Shown in pieces: positions 1-10,286 of a DNA stretch of 64,000 nt (position 1 is its first letter; the number at the start of each line of letters is the position of its first letter). The stretch spans positions 186,001 through 250,000 of the forward strand of contig JAZQQM010000004.1 of the NCBI GenBank assembly GCA_045629045.1, read 5' to 3'. Both the position numbers and the translations under genes were made by a program. The notes beneath the pieces were generated by a model, which saw only the letters and a program-made list of their open reading frames with translations, did no database searches and was not told the DNA's origin. The stretch comes from JAILLW01 sp045629045 (GTDB taxonomy: Bacteria > Bacillota > Clostridia > Lachnospirales > Lachnospiraceae).

Positions 1-1
1 G

Positions 2-388
2 ATTGATTCATTATATTCTTTGAAACACAGCAGCATTGAAACGAGATATGTTCCGGACAATATTGATACGAAAGCTCAGTGGATATACATTCCTGATGAT
101 AATAAGCCCTACCACAGGATTTTAGTCAGACACAATTTCGCACCGGAATCAAATGGTTACTGGGTGGAAACACGTAAAGAAAGATGCTGTTATTCGGATG
201 ATAATTATTCGTATATGAATGAATATGCTTATCCCCTTAATACTATAGGAAAGCCGCAAATAGTTAACAGACTGCTTGATATTTGTGCTAAGCAGCATAT
301 ATACGGTTTGGGACGTTGGGGAGAACATTCACATTATAATTCGGATTTGGTAGTAAGTAAAGCGATGGAACTGGCCAACAGAGTATAA
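2..388 (+). CDS. FAD/NAD(P)-dependent oxidoreductase, C-terminal part (5' end outside window)
   Basis: The frame is open from the first bases of the window, so only the last ~128 residues of a longer protein are present; the TTG at 20 is internal, not a start. The end reads YGLGRWGEHSHYNSD followed by an amphipathic helix, which resembles the last FAD-contacting segment of UDP-galactopyranose mutase-like and protoporphyrinogen-oxidase-like flavoproteins found in surface polysaccharide clusters. It ends 3 nt before a large membrane glycosyltransferase-like gene, so it probably belongs to the same transcription unit. Without the N-terminal dinucleotide-binding motif the substrate cannot be inferred. 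Confidence 0.6.
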   Translation: MDSLYSLKHSSIETRYVPDNIDTKAQWIYIPDDNKPYHRILVRHNFAPESNGYWVETRKERCCYSDDNYSYMNEYAYPLNTIGKPQIVNRLLDICAKQHIYGLGRWGEHSHYNSDLVVSKAMELANRV

Positions 389-391
389 ATT

Positions 392-2545
392 ATGAAGAAG
401 CAAATTAATAAACTGAATTTAATATTGTTAGCATTCATTACGATAGTATTTTTAGTCTATGGTCTTTTTATTTGGATTTTGGATAAAGATTCGGTGATGC
501 ATGTTTATAATAATCCTGTTTTGACAGATGGTGCCATATATAAAGAAATGGCAGCGGGAGATACGATTTCATTTAATCTTTTAGCTTCTAAGGAACAAGC
601 TGTTTCAGGTATTACCATACTTCCTGTTAATGTGTCTGCTGGGGGCAAAGGCTCAATTAATGTAAGAATTGATCAGTCAGGTGGAAATACCGCCTTTACC
701 AGCATCCGTGAGAATGAAATTAAAGTGGGAAAGTGGAACAGAATTCCAATAGAATTGTCACTGAATCCTAATCAGACGACAAAGGTGACCTTTACATTTG
801 TCGACTGTAATCCATATTTTATGTATGCACCTAAAAATAACATTACGGATTCTGATATTTCGGTGGGAACATATCTGAATGCGACAAGTAGCAACGATTT
901 TATTGCAATGCTTGTTAAATATGCTGTTCTTCTTATAGCCTATTCCATTATTCTGTTTATGCTTTTGACAGAGTCCTGCGGCCTTATCGGTAAGGTGGGC
1001 AATGATTTATTCCTGGTATTTGTGTTTGTTTTCGTGTGTGTTGGAATATATTCTGCTGCATATAAGAACGGCATTTTCATAACGGCAGATTCGGCGGGAT
1101 ATCTTCGTGAAGCTGCTAACTTAAGGGCAGGAAACGGATTTTCCTATGACGGACTGGCAGGCTATAGCAGTTGGTTTGCTAATTGGCCGATTTTATATCC
1201 TGTTATGATTGCCGCAATTATGCTGGTATCCGGATTGGATGCTTATTTAAGTTCAAAGATAGTAACAGCTATTCTTGTGCTTGCAATTATTGTTGTTTTG
1301 AGAATCAGGTTTGGCAAAAAAGCCTGGTTGTATTCTGTTGCTTTACTTAATCTGGGATTTGTACAATTGTCGTATTACACCTGGTCAGAGATACCGTTCA
1401 TATTGTTTTTAATGTTGTTTGCATTTAAATTGGGAGATATTGTCGGTGCTGTAGGTGAAGATACCGTCTCAAAAACCGATTATGTATTACTTGGGCTATG
1501 GGGAGTATTAACATTCCTTACCAGATATTTCGGTATATATATTTGGATAGTGGTAGGCGGATATATAGTAATATTGTTGTTTAAGCGGATTAAGTCCAAA
1601 GAAAAAGTATATTTTTGGACCGGAATAAAGCTTACAATTACTGCTTTTGTGTCAGGAACTTTGTCTTTAGGATATATGTTTCTTAACAAAATTATGAACG
1701 GAATGCCTTCGGGAGTCAGTCGCGGCGCATGGTGGGATGATTACAAAATCCTGACTGTCGACCTGATAAATTCGTTAATAACAGAAGTGTTCAATGTGTT
1801 CCATGTGGATTGCTCCGAGATTTTAGGCATATTTGGTATATGGCCCAAAGTAATTTTTGCTGTGATAATTTTAGGTACTGTCGTATTTTTGGTTATACGT
1901 GGATTGTGCAAAACAGGCGGATTGTTTACCTCTTGGGGAGCACTTCTTATATTAGGCGGAAGCTATTATTTGATCTTTACGGTTATCAGATATTTTTCGT
2001 CGATGGATACGTTTTATTTTAGATTCTTCGAACCGGCAAGCTTCATAATTACCTTAGGCATTGTCGGACTTATATTGGAATATGTTAAGCGTAAAAATTC
2101 TGAGAATACGGATAATGGTAAGAAATATATATGGGTCAGGACGATAGGCGTAATTGTTACGGTGCTTATGGCTGTGGGAATTGCAGATTATCTGACTGAC
2201 GGACTTACACTGACTAAGTTTAACTATTATGATGTTGCCAAAGAAGAGTGGAATTTAGCATATAAAGAAATACCTGTGCATTCGGTTGTAATTTTTTCGG
2301 ATTTGGATTATCGTTCCGAATACTACAGACCGGATGTGATTTTTGATAAAATGACTACAGAGGATACAGCAGAGACACTTAAGACCAGATTCTACGGTTC
2401 CGATACCTTGATAATTCAACGCGAATATGCCGAATCTATGGTAGAATGTGGAGAGTATGAAGAAAGTGTAACGAAACTGCTTTCGGAAGCATTGGATGCA
2501 GAATCCGACGGAAAGTATCTGCATATTGCATTAAGGGGAAATTGA
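392..2545 (+). CDS. Large polytopic membrane protein, GT39/ArnT-like (GT-C fold) glycosyltransferase candidate
   Basis: 717 residues. One N-terminal membrane segment (about 10-30) is followed by a beta-rich, probably extracytoplasmic domain (about 35-165), then roughly ten hydrophobic segments from 170 to 610, and a soluble C-terminal tail of ~110 residues. The loop after the third hydrophobic segment carries TADSAGY near residue 231, which resembles the first-loop acidic motif of GT-C glycosyltransferases that use polyprenyl-phosphate sugars. This is a fold-level inference; donor and acceptor are unknown. It starts 3 nt after the preceding flavoprotein gene and its TGA overlaps the next ATG. 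The N-terminal extra domain is unusual for plain PMT/ArnT proteins. Confidence 0.6.
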   Translation: MKKQINKLNLILLAFITIVFLVYGLFIWILDKDSVMHVYNNPVLTDGAIYKEMAAGDTISFNLLASKEQAVSGITILPVNVSAGGKGSINVRIDQSGGNTAFTSIRENEIKVGKWNRIPIELSLNPNQTTKVTFTFVDCNPYFMYAPKNNITDSDISVGTYLNATSSNDFIAMLVKYAVLLIAYSIILFMLLTESCGLIGKVGNDLFLVFVFVFVCVGIYSAAYKNGIFITADSAGYLREAANLRAGNGFSYDGLAGYSSWFANWPILYPVMIAAIMLVSGLDAYLSSKIVTAILVLAIIVVLRIRFGKKAWLYSVALLNLGFVQLSYYTWSEIPFILFLMLFAFKLGDIVGAVGEDTVSKTDYVLLGLWGVLTFLTRYFGIYIWIVVGGYIVILLFKRIKSKEKVYFWTGIKLTITAFVSGTLSLGYMFLNKIMNGMPSGVSRGAWWDDYKILTVDLINSLITEVFNVFHVDCSEILGIFGIWPKVIFAVIILGTVVFLVIRGLCKTGGLFTSWGALLILGGSYYLIFTVIRYFSSMDTFYFRFFEPASFIITLGIVGLILEYVKRKNSENTDNGKKYIWVRTIGVIVTVLMAVGIADYLTDGLTLTKFNYYDVAKEEWNLAYKEIPVHSVVIFSDLDYRSEYYRPDVIFDKMTTEDTAETLKTRFYGSDTLIIQREYAESMVECGEYEESVTKLLSEALDAESDGKYLHIALRGN

Positions 2546-4152
2546 TGAAAAAAATTAGCATTCCAAAAATTATTTTTGCGGCACTGTTTTCGCTGATGAT
2601 AGTACTGTCAAATCACATAGTAAGAATAGATGCAGACAGATCATCATTGGAGAACACGTATTTTACGGATATTCATGCAATAGATGTTGTCTTTTGGTTG
2701 GTAATCGGATTGCTTGTATATCTGGTATGTTTATTCTTACCTAAGTTACGATATGAACAGTTTTTTAATGCAGATTCATCGGTATCAAAGAAATCCGGTT
2801 GGATTGCCTTTGGCATCGGACTTGTTACTATTGCAGTATTATGGCTTCCGTATATCCTTAGCTTTTGGCCCGGAGGAGTGTATAACGATACCATGTATTC
2901 CATATGGATTACGTTGGGAGATGAACCTTTAACAACACATGAACCTTTAGGTTATACCTTATTATGGAAAATAATGTATACAATAGGCGGTGGTAACTTA
3001 GAGCCGGGTAATTATGGCGGAATGTATTTGTTTACAATTGTTCAGTATCTGGGTTTGGCATCATTATTATCATCCTTTGCAGCGTGGAATTACAGACGGG
3101 GACTTAAGAAGGGTGCATTTACTGCAATGATTTTATTCTTTGGTGTATTCCCGTTATTCCCTTATTATGCTGTTTCGTTGTGGAAAGATACTGTTTTTGG
3201 AATAGTGATATTTTTGTTCGCATGGTTTTTATTTGCTATGAATGAGCGCTTGGACAAGGCAGATAATGATGTGTCTGTTAAAGATACGGTACTGTATGTA
3301 CTAATGTCTGTTCTGTGTGCTTTCTTTAGAAACAATGGAATTTATGTGCTCATTGTTGTAAGTGCGTTTGTAGTGTTTGGAAATATCAAACATCGTAATG
3401 TATTTAAGAAACTGGGCATCGCTTCAGCTGCCACAATAATTGCCTGTCTGATAATACAGTATCCGATTTGCTCTGCATTGGGACTTAATGTGGATAAGGC
3501 CGTAGAAAGCCTGGCTATTCCTATGGAACAGACGGCATATATTATTTCTACAGACGGAAAGCTCAGTGAAAGTGACATTGATGTCATTAATGAAATAATG
3601 CCTGTTGAGATGTGGAAAGAAATATATAATCCGATTAATACCGATTATCTTAAATTTGATCCGTCCTTTAACAGCGCATATATTAACGACAATTCCGGTA
3701 CGTTTTTTAAAACATATCTGCACATTTGTTTAATTAATCCCATTAAAGCAGTAAAAGGATATTTGTTGGCAACTATGGGATTCTGGGATGTGTTTGAAGA
3801 ATCCGGGGCTGCTTATAAATGCAGTGAATCTGTTGCATGGACCGGAATATTCCAAGAAGACTGGTTTTCATACAAAACAGGTGTGGAATTTAGATCATTG
3901 GTTGAACCTAAAAGACCGATCCCGGCATCTTTATGGATATGGATTATGCTGTTTGTTATGTTCATATGTATGACTTCTGTAAAGAGGATTACGCCCTTTA
4001 TTCCGCCCCTTGCGGTGTGGATTACCATAATGCTGGCGGTTCCTTTGGCATTCTCATTTAGATATGTGTTTGCAGTATTCTTATGTGTTCCGATATACTG
4101 GTTATGTGCTGTTACAGAAGAAACTAAAAGCAATCAGGGCGAAGTTTTATGA
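2545..4152 (+). CDS. Polytopic membrane protein, DUF6020-like
   Basis: About 535 residues with about eleven hydrophobic segments. The ATG at 2545 shares one base with the upstream TGA and has AGGGG just upstream; the TTG three bases earlier is a poorer start. Features include a first extracytoplasmic loop with FWPGGVYNDT (about residue 110), a SLWKD motif near 210 and a soluble region near 330-400 containing IMPVEMW. The same arrangement appears in the protein at 25117-26496, so the two are homologues. I recognise it as resembling the DUF6020 family; the acidic first loop suggests a GT-C-type transferase, but function is unproven. Its stop overlaps the next start (ATGA). Confidence 0.6.
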   Translation: MKKISIPKIIFAALFSLMIVLSNHIVRIDADRSSLENTYFTDIHAIDVVFWLVIGLLVYLVCLFLPKLRYEQFFNADSSVSKKSGWIAFGIGLVTIAVLWLPYILSFWPGGVYNDTMYSIWITLGDEPLTTHEPLGYTLLWKIMYTIGGGNLEPGNYGGMYLFTIVQYLGLASLLSSFAAWNYRRGLKKGAFTAMILFFGVFPLFPYYAVSLWKDTVFGIVIFLFAWFLFAMNERLDKADNDVSVKDTVLYVLMSVLCAFFRNNGIYVLIVVSAFVVFGNIKHRNVFKKLGIASAATIIACLIIQYPICSALGLNVDKAVESLAIPMEQTAYIISTDGKLSESDIDVINEIMPVEMWKEIYNPINTDYLKFDPSFNSAYINDNSGTFFKTYLHICLINPIKAVKGYLLATMGFWDVFEESGAAYKCSESVAWTGIFQEDWFSYKTGVEFRSLVEPKRPIPASLWIWIMLFVMFICMTSVKRITPFIPPLAVWITIMLAVPLAFSFRYVFAVFLCVPIYWLCAVTEETKSNQGEVL

Positions 4153-5060
4153 TTATTATCAGACTAATGGGGGGATTGGGGAATCAGCTCCAACAATATG
4201 CTTTATATAAGAAATTTGTTTCTATGGGAGTTCAGGCAAAACTGGATTTATCATGGTTCGAGGAGTCGGTTCAACGAAAGGTGTTGGCTCCCAGAAATAT
4301 AGAAATCGACAGATTTACCGGAATTAAGTATGAGGTTTGTGATGAAAATGAAATAAAGAATTTGCTTGGACCTTCGGGGGTTGTCGGAAAACTTTATCGT
4401 AAGTTTAATCCTAAGAAAGTAAAAAAATACGTGGAGTTTACCAAGTATGATCCTGCATTGTTAACCTTTAGGAATATGTATCTTGAAGGATATTTTGCCT
4501 GTGAATATTATTTTGCGGATATTATTGATATTCTGCGCAGGGAACTTATTCTTCCTACTAAAAGAGAACTTAACGGAATTGTCAATGCTATGGCCATGGA
4601 GAATTCTGTAAGCATTCACATACGACGCGGCGATTATCTTGATGCTGCCAATAAGGAACTTTTCGGAAGTGTATGTACGGAAGAATATTATGAAGCGGCA
4701 ATAGAGTACGTTCTAAACAATATAGACGGGCCTGCTAAATTGTATATCTTTTCGGATGATTTGGATTATGCACGTTCCTATGGGGCTAAGATTGCTTCAA
4801 AATACAGAACATATACCCAGGTAGTAGATGTTAATTACGGTGCGGACAGTTGCTATGATATATTTTTGATGAGCAAATGTCATTATAATATTTGTGCGAA
4901 TTCGACATTCAGTTACTGGGGAGCCAGACTGAATACATTTAAGGGCAAAATAATGGTTAGTCCTACCGTTCAAAGAGCAAATCAGGATTTTGTTCCGGAG
5001 GATATGCATTTATGGTGGAAAGACTGGGTGTTTATTGATTCAAAGGGAGAGGTAAGATGA
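4149..5060 (+). CDS. Alpha-1,2-fucosyltransferase-like glycosyltransferase (GT11)
   Basis: 303 residues, usual length for GT11. The N-terminus has MGGLGNQLQQY (about residues 7-17) and the middle has HIRRGDYL near 157, the signature shared by GT11 and other fucosyltransferases that binds the GDP-sugar phosphates; the C-terminal region has NSTFSYWGA, also typical. It would transfer fucose, or a related deoxyhexose, from GDP to a glycan on the cytoplasmic face. The start overlaps the upstream stop by 4 nt and its own stop overlaps the next start, so it is translationally coupled within the polysaccharide operon. Confidence 0.85.
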   Translation: MIIIRLMGGLGNQLQQYALYKKFVSMGVQAKLDLSWFEESVQRKVLAPRNIEIDRFTGIKYEVCDENEIKNLLGPSGVVGKLYRKFNPKKVKKYVEFTKYDPALLTFRNMYLEGYFACEYYFADIIDILRRELILPTKRELNGIVNAMAMENSVSIHIRRGDYLDAANKELFGSVCTEEYYEAAIEYVLNNIDGPAKLYIFSDDLDYARSYGAKIASKYRTYTQVVDVNYGADSCYDIFLMSKCHYNICANSTFSYWGARLNTFKGKIMVSPTVQRANQDFVPEDMHLWWKDWVFIDSKGEVR

Positions 5061-6724
5061 ACAACAGAAAGATTGATTATACTCGAATCCTTGCGAAGAT
5101 AATATATTCCGGGATGATTCTTTTTTTTGCATATATCTTTATCACAAAAGGTCTTGTTGGATATGAATCAAATGACGATGCCTTTTTAGGAACCATTCCA
5201 AGCGGATGGTTTGGTTTTTTTAGCCCATATACTATTCATAACAATATTATTCAAGGCAAAGTCTTGGCTTTGCTGTCTTCAGTTTTACAAACACACAACT
5301 GGACTGTTTGGTATTACTTAGTTCTTATTATTGTCTCGTTCTTATTATTTGGAATATGGTGTATTGACAGGCACGGAACATTGCTGGGAGGAATTTTTAG
5401 CGTACTGTTTGTTCTTTTTTGTTGGGTTTCATTAATATGCAGAATGAACTATTCCAAGAGCGGTGCAGTAGCTTTGAGTGTCGGATGTGTTATATTTCTG
5501 GATTCCATTGATACGGATTCTTTTACTGATAAGCGAAAGAAAGTATTTAGAATCGTGGGAACTTTGCTTGCTATTATTGGTGCTTTGGCAAGATACAAAG
5601 TTGATTTATCGGTACTCCCATTTTTCATTCTGGGGGCTGTGTTTGTTTGCATGAAATATGGCATTAAATCAAAGCAGACGGTATATATAGGCGCACTTCT
5701 GACAACAATCTTATTGCTTTGGGGAATTGATTATGGTGTATATCATTTTGACTCTAAGTGGAATGATTTCAAAAAATTCAATGATATACGTGAGCAGCTG
5801 TTAGATTATGATATTCCTTCTTACGAAAATGACAGAGAGATTTATAATCAATTGGGATTAAGTGAAAATGATTATTTAATGTTAACACAATGGAATTATG
5901 CTGATGATACGGTATTTACTTATGATGTCATGAAGAGTCTTGTGGATTACAGAGATTCACATAAAGATAAGATAAGCTTTGATACTGTTAATGGTGTAAT
6001 TAAGGGGTTCAAGAATCTGGTATTGCAATATGGTCAGATAAATATAGTCCTATTTGTGTTCATTCTGTTTATATCTTTGGGAAAAACAGATAATGCAGGA
6101 GCGTTATATGTTTCATTACTTATGTTTTTGGGAGAATTATGCTATTTGATATGGGTTGGTCGTCCTCTTGAAAGAGCTGTTATGATACCAGTCATTTCGG
6201 AATTGTTGCTACTTATTCTTTTATTTGATTCAAGGTGTGTAGTTAAGAAAAAAACTTGTATTTCCATTTGTATTGCGATAGTGATATATGCATATAGTGT
6301 TTGCGGTTTTAGCACAATCAAGGATATTGCAAGAAGAGAAGGTGATGGTGAGCATAATAAAGTTTTTGCTTATTTGTCAGAACAAGAAGATAATTTATAT
6401 ATTTGGCAAATATCTGATATGTGTGGTGCATTTTCTAATTTTGGATATCCCTTCGAAAAATATGTTTTTGGAATCGGTAAAAACAGTGTGCCTATGGGAG
6501 CTTGGTTTATTCCGGCACCTTTTATCCAGGAGATTGAAGAACCTTTCGGAGAATCAAATAATGTATTTAAAATTTTAGTTGATAATTCAAATGCATATTA
6601 TGTAGGTTATGCAGGGGCGGATACCGAGATATTGGAGACTTATTTGAGGGAACATTATTATCCCAATGCAGAATTTGAAATGGTAGATACTTTTGAGCAA
6701 TATGGAATATATTCTGTAAGATAA
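5057..6724 (+). CDS. Polytopic membrane protein, GT-C-like (paralogue of the next gene)
   Basis: 555 residues, about ten hydrophobic segments, with an extracytoplasmic-looking region around 230-300 and a C-terminal soluble tail of ~130 residues. The first loop carries SNDDAF near residue 38. Shared blocks with the protein at 6747-8408 (the DD loop, an N-Y/F-[ST] segment, a RY block, the LGLSEND/LGMSEND block followed by a LVD element, and GRPLER/GRLVER) show that the two are homologous. The acidic pair in the first loop resembles GT-C glycosyltransferases. I do not recognise a named family. The start overlaps the upstream stop by 4 nt. Confidence 0.5.
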   Translation: MNNRKIDYTRILAKIIYSGMILFFAYIFITKGLVGYESNDDAFLGTIPSGWFGFFSPYTIHNNIIQGKVLALLSSVLQTHNWTVWYYLVLIIVSFLLFGIWCIDRHGTLLGGIFSVLFVLFCWVSLICRMNYSKSGAVALSVGCVIFLDSIDTDSFTDKRKKVFRIVGTLLAIIGALARYKVDLSVLPFFILGAVFVCMKYGIKSKQTVYIGALLTTILLLWGIDYGVYHFDSKWNDFKKFNDIREQLLDYDIPSYENDREIYNQLGLSENDYLMLTQWNYADDTVFTYDVMKSLVDYRDSHKDKISFDTVNGVIKGFKNLVLQYGQINIVLFVFILFISLGKTDNAGALYVSLLMFLGELCYLIWVGRPLERAVMIPVISELLLLILLFDSRCVVKKKTCISICIAIVIYAYSVCGFSTIKDIARREGDGEHNKVFAYLSEQEDNLYIWQISDMCGAFSNFGYPFEKYVFGIGKNSVPMGAWFIPAPFIQEIEEPFGESNNVFKILVDNSNAYYVGYAGADTEILETYLREHYYPNAEFEMVDTFEQYGIYSVR

Positions 6725-6746
6725 AAAGACATAGGAAGGAACATTG

Positions 6747-8408
6747 ATGGAGAATGATATAAAATTTCAACATAAGAAGAAAATTGCGATTATTGCGTTA
6801 TGTAATATTATCATTATAGTGCTTATGGCAGTACTTGGAATTACAGATGCAACTTCTGATGATTATGGTTCTCAGATGATTTTATTTAGCAAAGTTGGGA
6901 TGTATTGTTCCTGGAGTTCGGTATTTTGGACTGTTCCATTATTTTTTCTTCAGAATACTATTAAAATATTTGCGTGGCAGTATTTGGCACAGATTGTTTT
7001 GATTTTGTTTTCATTCAATACAATTCTTATTTTGATAAATAGGAAAACGGACATTGTTGTTGGAACAGTTAGCTCTTTGTTTATAACGATATTGGTGTAT
7101 CATACATTTATTCAAAATCTGAATTTTACACAAACTGCGGCATTGGGAGCCTTTGCCGGAGTGCTATTAATGTTTTATTACAGGGTATACGATGCATTAT
7201 GGGGAAAGATGATATGCCCTATATTGGGGGTAATTCTATTCATTGTTAGTATACAGCTTAGATATGATGTGCTGTACATTTGTTGTGGCAGTTTGGTATT
7301 ATTATTGCTTTATGTAATAGTAATCAAAGGAAAAATCCTTTTTAGGGGTATATTATTATGGATAATGGCAGTACTCATTTGTCTGGGATTGAATATTGCA
7401 GATGGGATGATTAAGGATTCGGATGAACAATACAGCAATTATTTAGAGTATGATTCAAGAATTGTGACAATGGTAGACTATCCTTTTGCCGGCTATGAAG
7501 ATGCCATAGATTTCTATTCGAAATTGGGAATGTCTGAGAACGATGTGAGGATGATATGCAGAAAATGTGAATCCGATCCTGAATACTATTCAATTGATAG
7601 ACTTCAAAGTTTAGTTGATAATGTATCATATAAATGGTCATTTTCTTATTTCGCAGACAATTTGGTTGCGTTATTCTATCGATGCCTACATCTTTTACTT
7701 GTTAATGAACTTGAATATTTTGTTTATATCTTTATTATACTTTCATTTATCTTGCTTCCTAAGTGGAAGAAACTATTACCGATAGGAATAGGATTAATGA
7801 TAGGATGCTATATGTTACTCTTTGCTGTGATGGGGCGATTGGTTGAGCGGGTTATAGTCGCTATGGTCATGTTGGCAATTCTTCCGGCAATAATTTCCTT
7901 AATTGATACTGATAGAATTTTGAAAGGGTCATCTTTAAGAATACTTCGAATTTGTATCATTGTTGTGACGCTTGGATTCTGCCCGTTTTTAATAAAGTCT
8001 TGTATAATCAATCAAAGAACTTCGTTTTTGAAGGAAGAAGTAGGAGAATTTGCAACTGTGATATCACAGGATAAGGAGCATCTGTATGCATATTCAAAAG
8101 GATTGGACCAAAATTATAAAGCGGTTAAAAATCTTTTGTTAACATCAGATTATTTTCCGGAAGAGAACTATTTCTATCTGAATATGTCTCCATTGGCTCC
8201 GTTTGAAAAATGGAAATTAGACAATTATGATATTAGTAATGTTTATAATGAGAGTGTAAATTCAGAGGTGATAAGGTTCATTTTGGGTGATGATGTGGAT
8301 ATAGTTCAGACTTATATAAATGAGCATTATTGTGAGAATGCAACATTAGTTTTTGAAACAGAAATGAATGGATATACAATATATAAAGTGATAAACACTG
8401 TTGAGTAG
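6747..8408 (+). CDS. Polytopic membrane protein, GT-C-like (paralogue of the previous gene)
   Basis: About 553 residues. The ATG at 6747 lies 6 nt after AGGAAGGA, a better start than the TTG just before it. The first loop has TSDDYG near residue 35; the same conserved blocks as in 5057-6724 occur in the same order (LGMSEND near 260, GRLVER near 365). The soluble C-terminal ~130 residues differ most between the two, as expected if they recognise different acceptors (inference). Gene spacing is 22 nt, so this is probably a tandem duplication with divergence. Confidence 0.5.
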   Translation: MENDIKFQHKKKIAIIALCNIIIIVLMAVLGITDATSDDYGSQMILFSKVGMYCSWSSVFWTVPLFFLQNTIKIFAWQYLAQIVLILFSFNTILILINRKTDIVVGTVSSLFITILVYHTFIQNLNFTQTAALGAFAGVLLMFYYRVYDALWGKMICPILGVILFIVSIQLRYDVLYICCGSLVLLLLYVIVIKGKILFRGILLWIMAVLICLGLNIADGMIKDSDEQYSNYLEYDSRIVTMVDYPFAGYEDAIDFYSKLGMSENDVRMICRKCESDPEYYSIDRLQSLVDNVSYKWSFSYFADNLVALFYRCLHLLLVNELEYFVYIFIILSFILLPKWKKLLPIGIGLMIGCYMLLFAVMGRLVERVIVAMVMLAILPAIISLIDTDRILKGSSLRILRICIIVVTLGFCPFLIKSCIINQRTSFLKEEVGEFATVISQDKEHLYAYSKGLDQNYKAVKNLLLTSDYFPEENYFYLNMSPLAPFEKWKLDNYDISNVYNESVNSEVIRFILGDDVDIVQTYINEHYCENATLVFETEMNGYTIYKVINTVE

Positions 8409-8432
8409 GCATTGATATATGCGGGTATATAT

Positions 8433-9491
8433 ATGAAAATAATATTTATTTTGCCAAGTATGGCAGGTGGAGGCTCTGAAAGAGTAGTAGCCAATCTTGT
8501 GAATTTTTATGTGAATAAAGGCTTGGAAGCAGCTATTCTTATGTTCGCAAGTAATGAAGTGACTTATGAACTTGATTCTCGTGTGGAAGTAGTTCAGGTA
8601 GGAACCAAGACAAACGGGAATCCGCTTGAACGCATAAAAAGAATTAAGAATATGCGAAAGTATTTTAAACAAAATGAGGGTTGCTTCATTTTTTCATTTA
8701 ATGAAATGGGGGCAGTTTTTTCTGTAATTGCCGCAATGGGAATAAAACATAGATTATTGGTATCGGAGAGAAATGATCCGCGTAGAATACCGTTTATTCA
8801 GAGGGTTTTGCGTGATTGGGCATATGCAAAAGCTGATTGTATGGTGGCCCAAACCGAAGATGTTGTGCGAATGTTTAGTAAGAAAGTGCAATCTAAATCC
8901 GTGGTGATTCCAAACCCGATAAGTGGAGATATTCCTGAAAGGCATATTGGTGAAAGAACAAAGAGAATAGTTAATGTTGCACGATTGGAACCGCAGAAAA
9001 ATCATGAACTTTTGATGAATGCATTTTCCGATTTTTGCGTTACGCATAACGACTATACGTTAGACATTTATGGTAAGGGTAGCTTATTATCGTCTTTAAA
9101 GGAAAGGGCCTTGGAATTGCAGATTTCTGATAAAGTCATATTTCACGGTTTTTCTTCCGATGTAAAAAATGAGATTAGAGATGCATCTATGTTTGTGCTA
9201 TCATCTGACTATGAAGGGATATCAAATTCTATGGTTGAGTCCCTTGCTATGGGTATTCCTACCATTAGTACAGATTGCCCTGTTGGTGGATCAAAAACTT
9301 TTATTCAAAATGGTGCGAATGGATTATTGGTTCCGGTAGGAGATGTTGTTGCTATGACGGAAGCAATGTGTCGAATTGCGGATGATAATGAATTGGCACA
9401 AAAGTTTTCCGATAATTCAATCAGTATACGAACAACCTGTAGTATAGATAAGATAGCAACAGATTTTTTGAAGGCAGCAGGTATTGATTAA
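8433..9491 (+). CDS. Glycosyltransferase family 4
   Basis: About 352 residues. The chosen ATG at 8433 places MKIIFILPSMAGGGSERV at the N-terminus, the normal GT4 beginning with the glycine-rich acceptor loop; the TTG 21 nt upstream would add seven unneeded residues. The C-terminal Rossmann domain has VARLEPQKNHE and the nucleotide-sugar binding E-x7-E motif in EGISNSMVE, followed by a PVGG-type loop seen in amylovoran/colanic-type GT4s. A retaining transferase acting at the cytoplasmic membrane face on a growing glycan; the sugar is not predictable. It follows the GT-C-like genes and precedes a GT2 by 3 nt. Confidence 0.85.
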   Translation: MKIIFILPSMAGGGSERVVANLVNFYVNKGLEAAILMFASNEVTYELDSRVEVVQVGTKTNGNPLERIKRIKNMRKYFKQNEGCFIFSFNEMGAVFSVIAAMGIKHRLLVSERNDPRRIPFIQRVLRDWAYAKADCMVAQTEDVVRMFSKKVQSKSVVIPNPISGDIPERHIGERTKRIVNVARLEPQKNHELLMNAFSDFCVTHNDYTLDIYGKGSLLSSLKERALELQISDKVIFHGFSSDVKNEIRDASMFVLSSDYEGISNSMVESLAMGIPTISTDCPVGGSKTFIQNGANGLLVPVGDVVAMTEAMCRIADDNELAQKFSDNSISIRTTCSIDKIATDFLKAAGID

Positions 9492-9494
9492 TTT

Positions 9495-10262
9495 ATGAAA
9501 GTATCATTAATATTAACAACCTATAATTCCATAGAATATTTGCCACGTACACTAAATAGTATTGATGCTCAAGACTATCAGAACATTGAGGTGGTAATTA
9601 AAGACGGCGGATCAACTGACGGAACCATTGAATTGATTGAAAAATATGCTAATGATTCACATTATAAGGTTAAATACAAGTCATGCCCCGATACAGGTAT
9701 ATATGATGCTATGAATCAGGGAATTGCGCTTAGTACAGGTGATATTATAGTATGTTTTAATGATGTGTTTGTGTGTAACGATGCGGTATCTAAAATGGTT
9801 AGTCTTATTAAGAACTCATCCGATAATGTGGTTGGTGCGCATGCCGATTTGGTTTATGCAGACGATAATCATGTGGTTCGCCAATGGAAAATGGGACCGC
9901 AAAAATCACTATTATGGGGCTGGATGCCGGGCCATCCGACTTTGTTTTTGAAGCGTGAAATATATGATAAATACGGTAACTATAAAACCGATTACAGAAT
10001 TTCGGCGGATTATGAGTTTATGATTCGTTTTTTGGCAGATAAGAATGCCGAAAATAAGTTAGCATATTTGCCGGAGAATATTATCAGTATGTTTTACGGT
10101 GGTACCAGTACAAGTTCGGGAGGAAGTTATATTAAGTCATTAAGGGAAGGACATCGCGCGTTAATTAGTAATGGGGTTCATCCGGCCTTTGTTGCAGATA
10201 TTTTTAGAACCATCAGATTGGTGCTTCAGTTTTTTGTAGGTGAAGATAGATTTATTGGCTGA
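9495..10262 (+). CDS. Glycosyltransferase family 2 (WcaE-like)
   Basis: 255 residues, a single GT-A domain without membrane segments. The N-terminal ILTTYNSIEYL and KDGGSTDGT match the GT2 nucleotide-binding site; FNDVF near residue 90 stands at the DXD position; PGHPTLFLKR and SADYEF near 150-175 resemble the acceptor side and catalytic base of the colanic acid WcaE-type branch. An inverting transferase in the glycan pathway encoded here. It starts 3 nt after the GT4 gene. Confidence 0.85.
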   Translation: MKVSLILTTYNSIEYLPRTLNSIDAQDYQNIEVVIKDGGSTDGTIELIEKYANDSHYKVKYKSCPDTGIYDAMNQGIALSTGDIIVCFNDVFVCNDAVSKMVSLIKNSSDNVVGAHADLVYADDNHVVRQWKMGPQKSLLWGWMPGHPTLFLKREIYDKYGNYKTDYRISADYEFMIRFLADKNAENKLAYLPENIISMFYGGTSTSSGGSYIKSLREGHRALISNGVHPAFVADIFRTIRLVLQFFVGEDRFIG

Positions 10263-10286
10263 TGACGAAGGAGTATTGAATATAGT

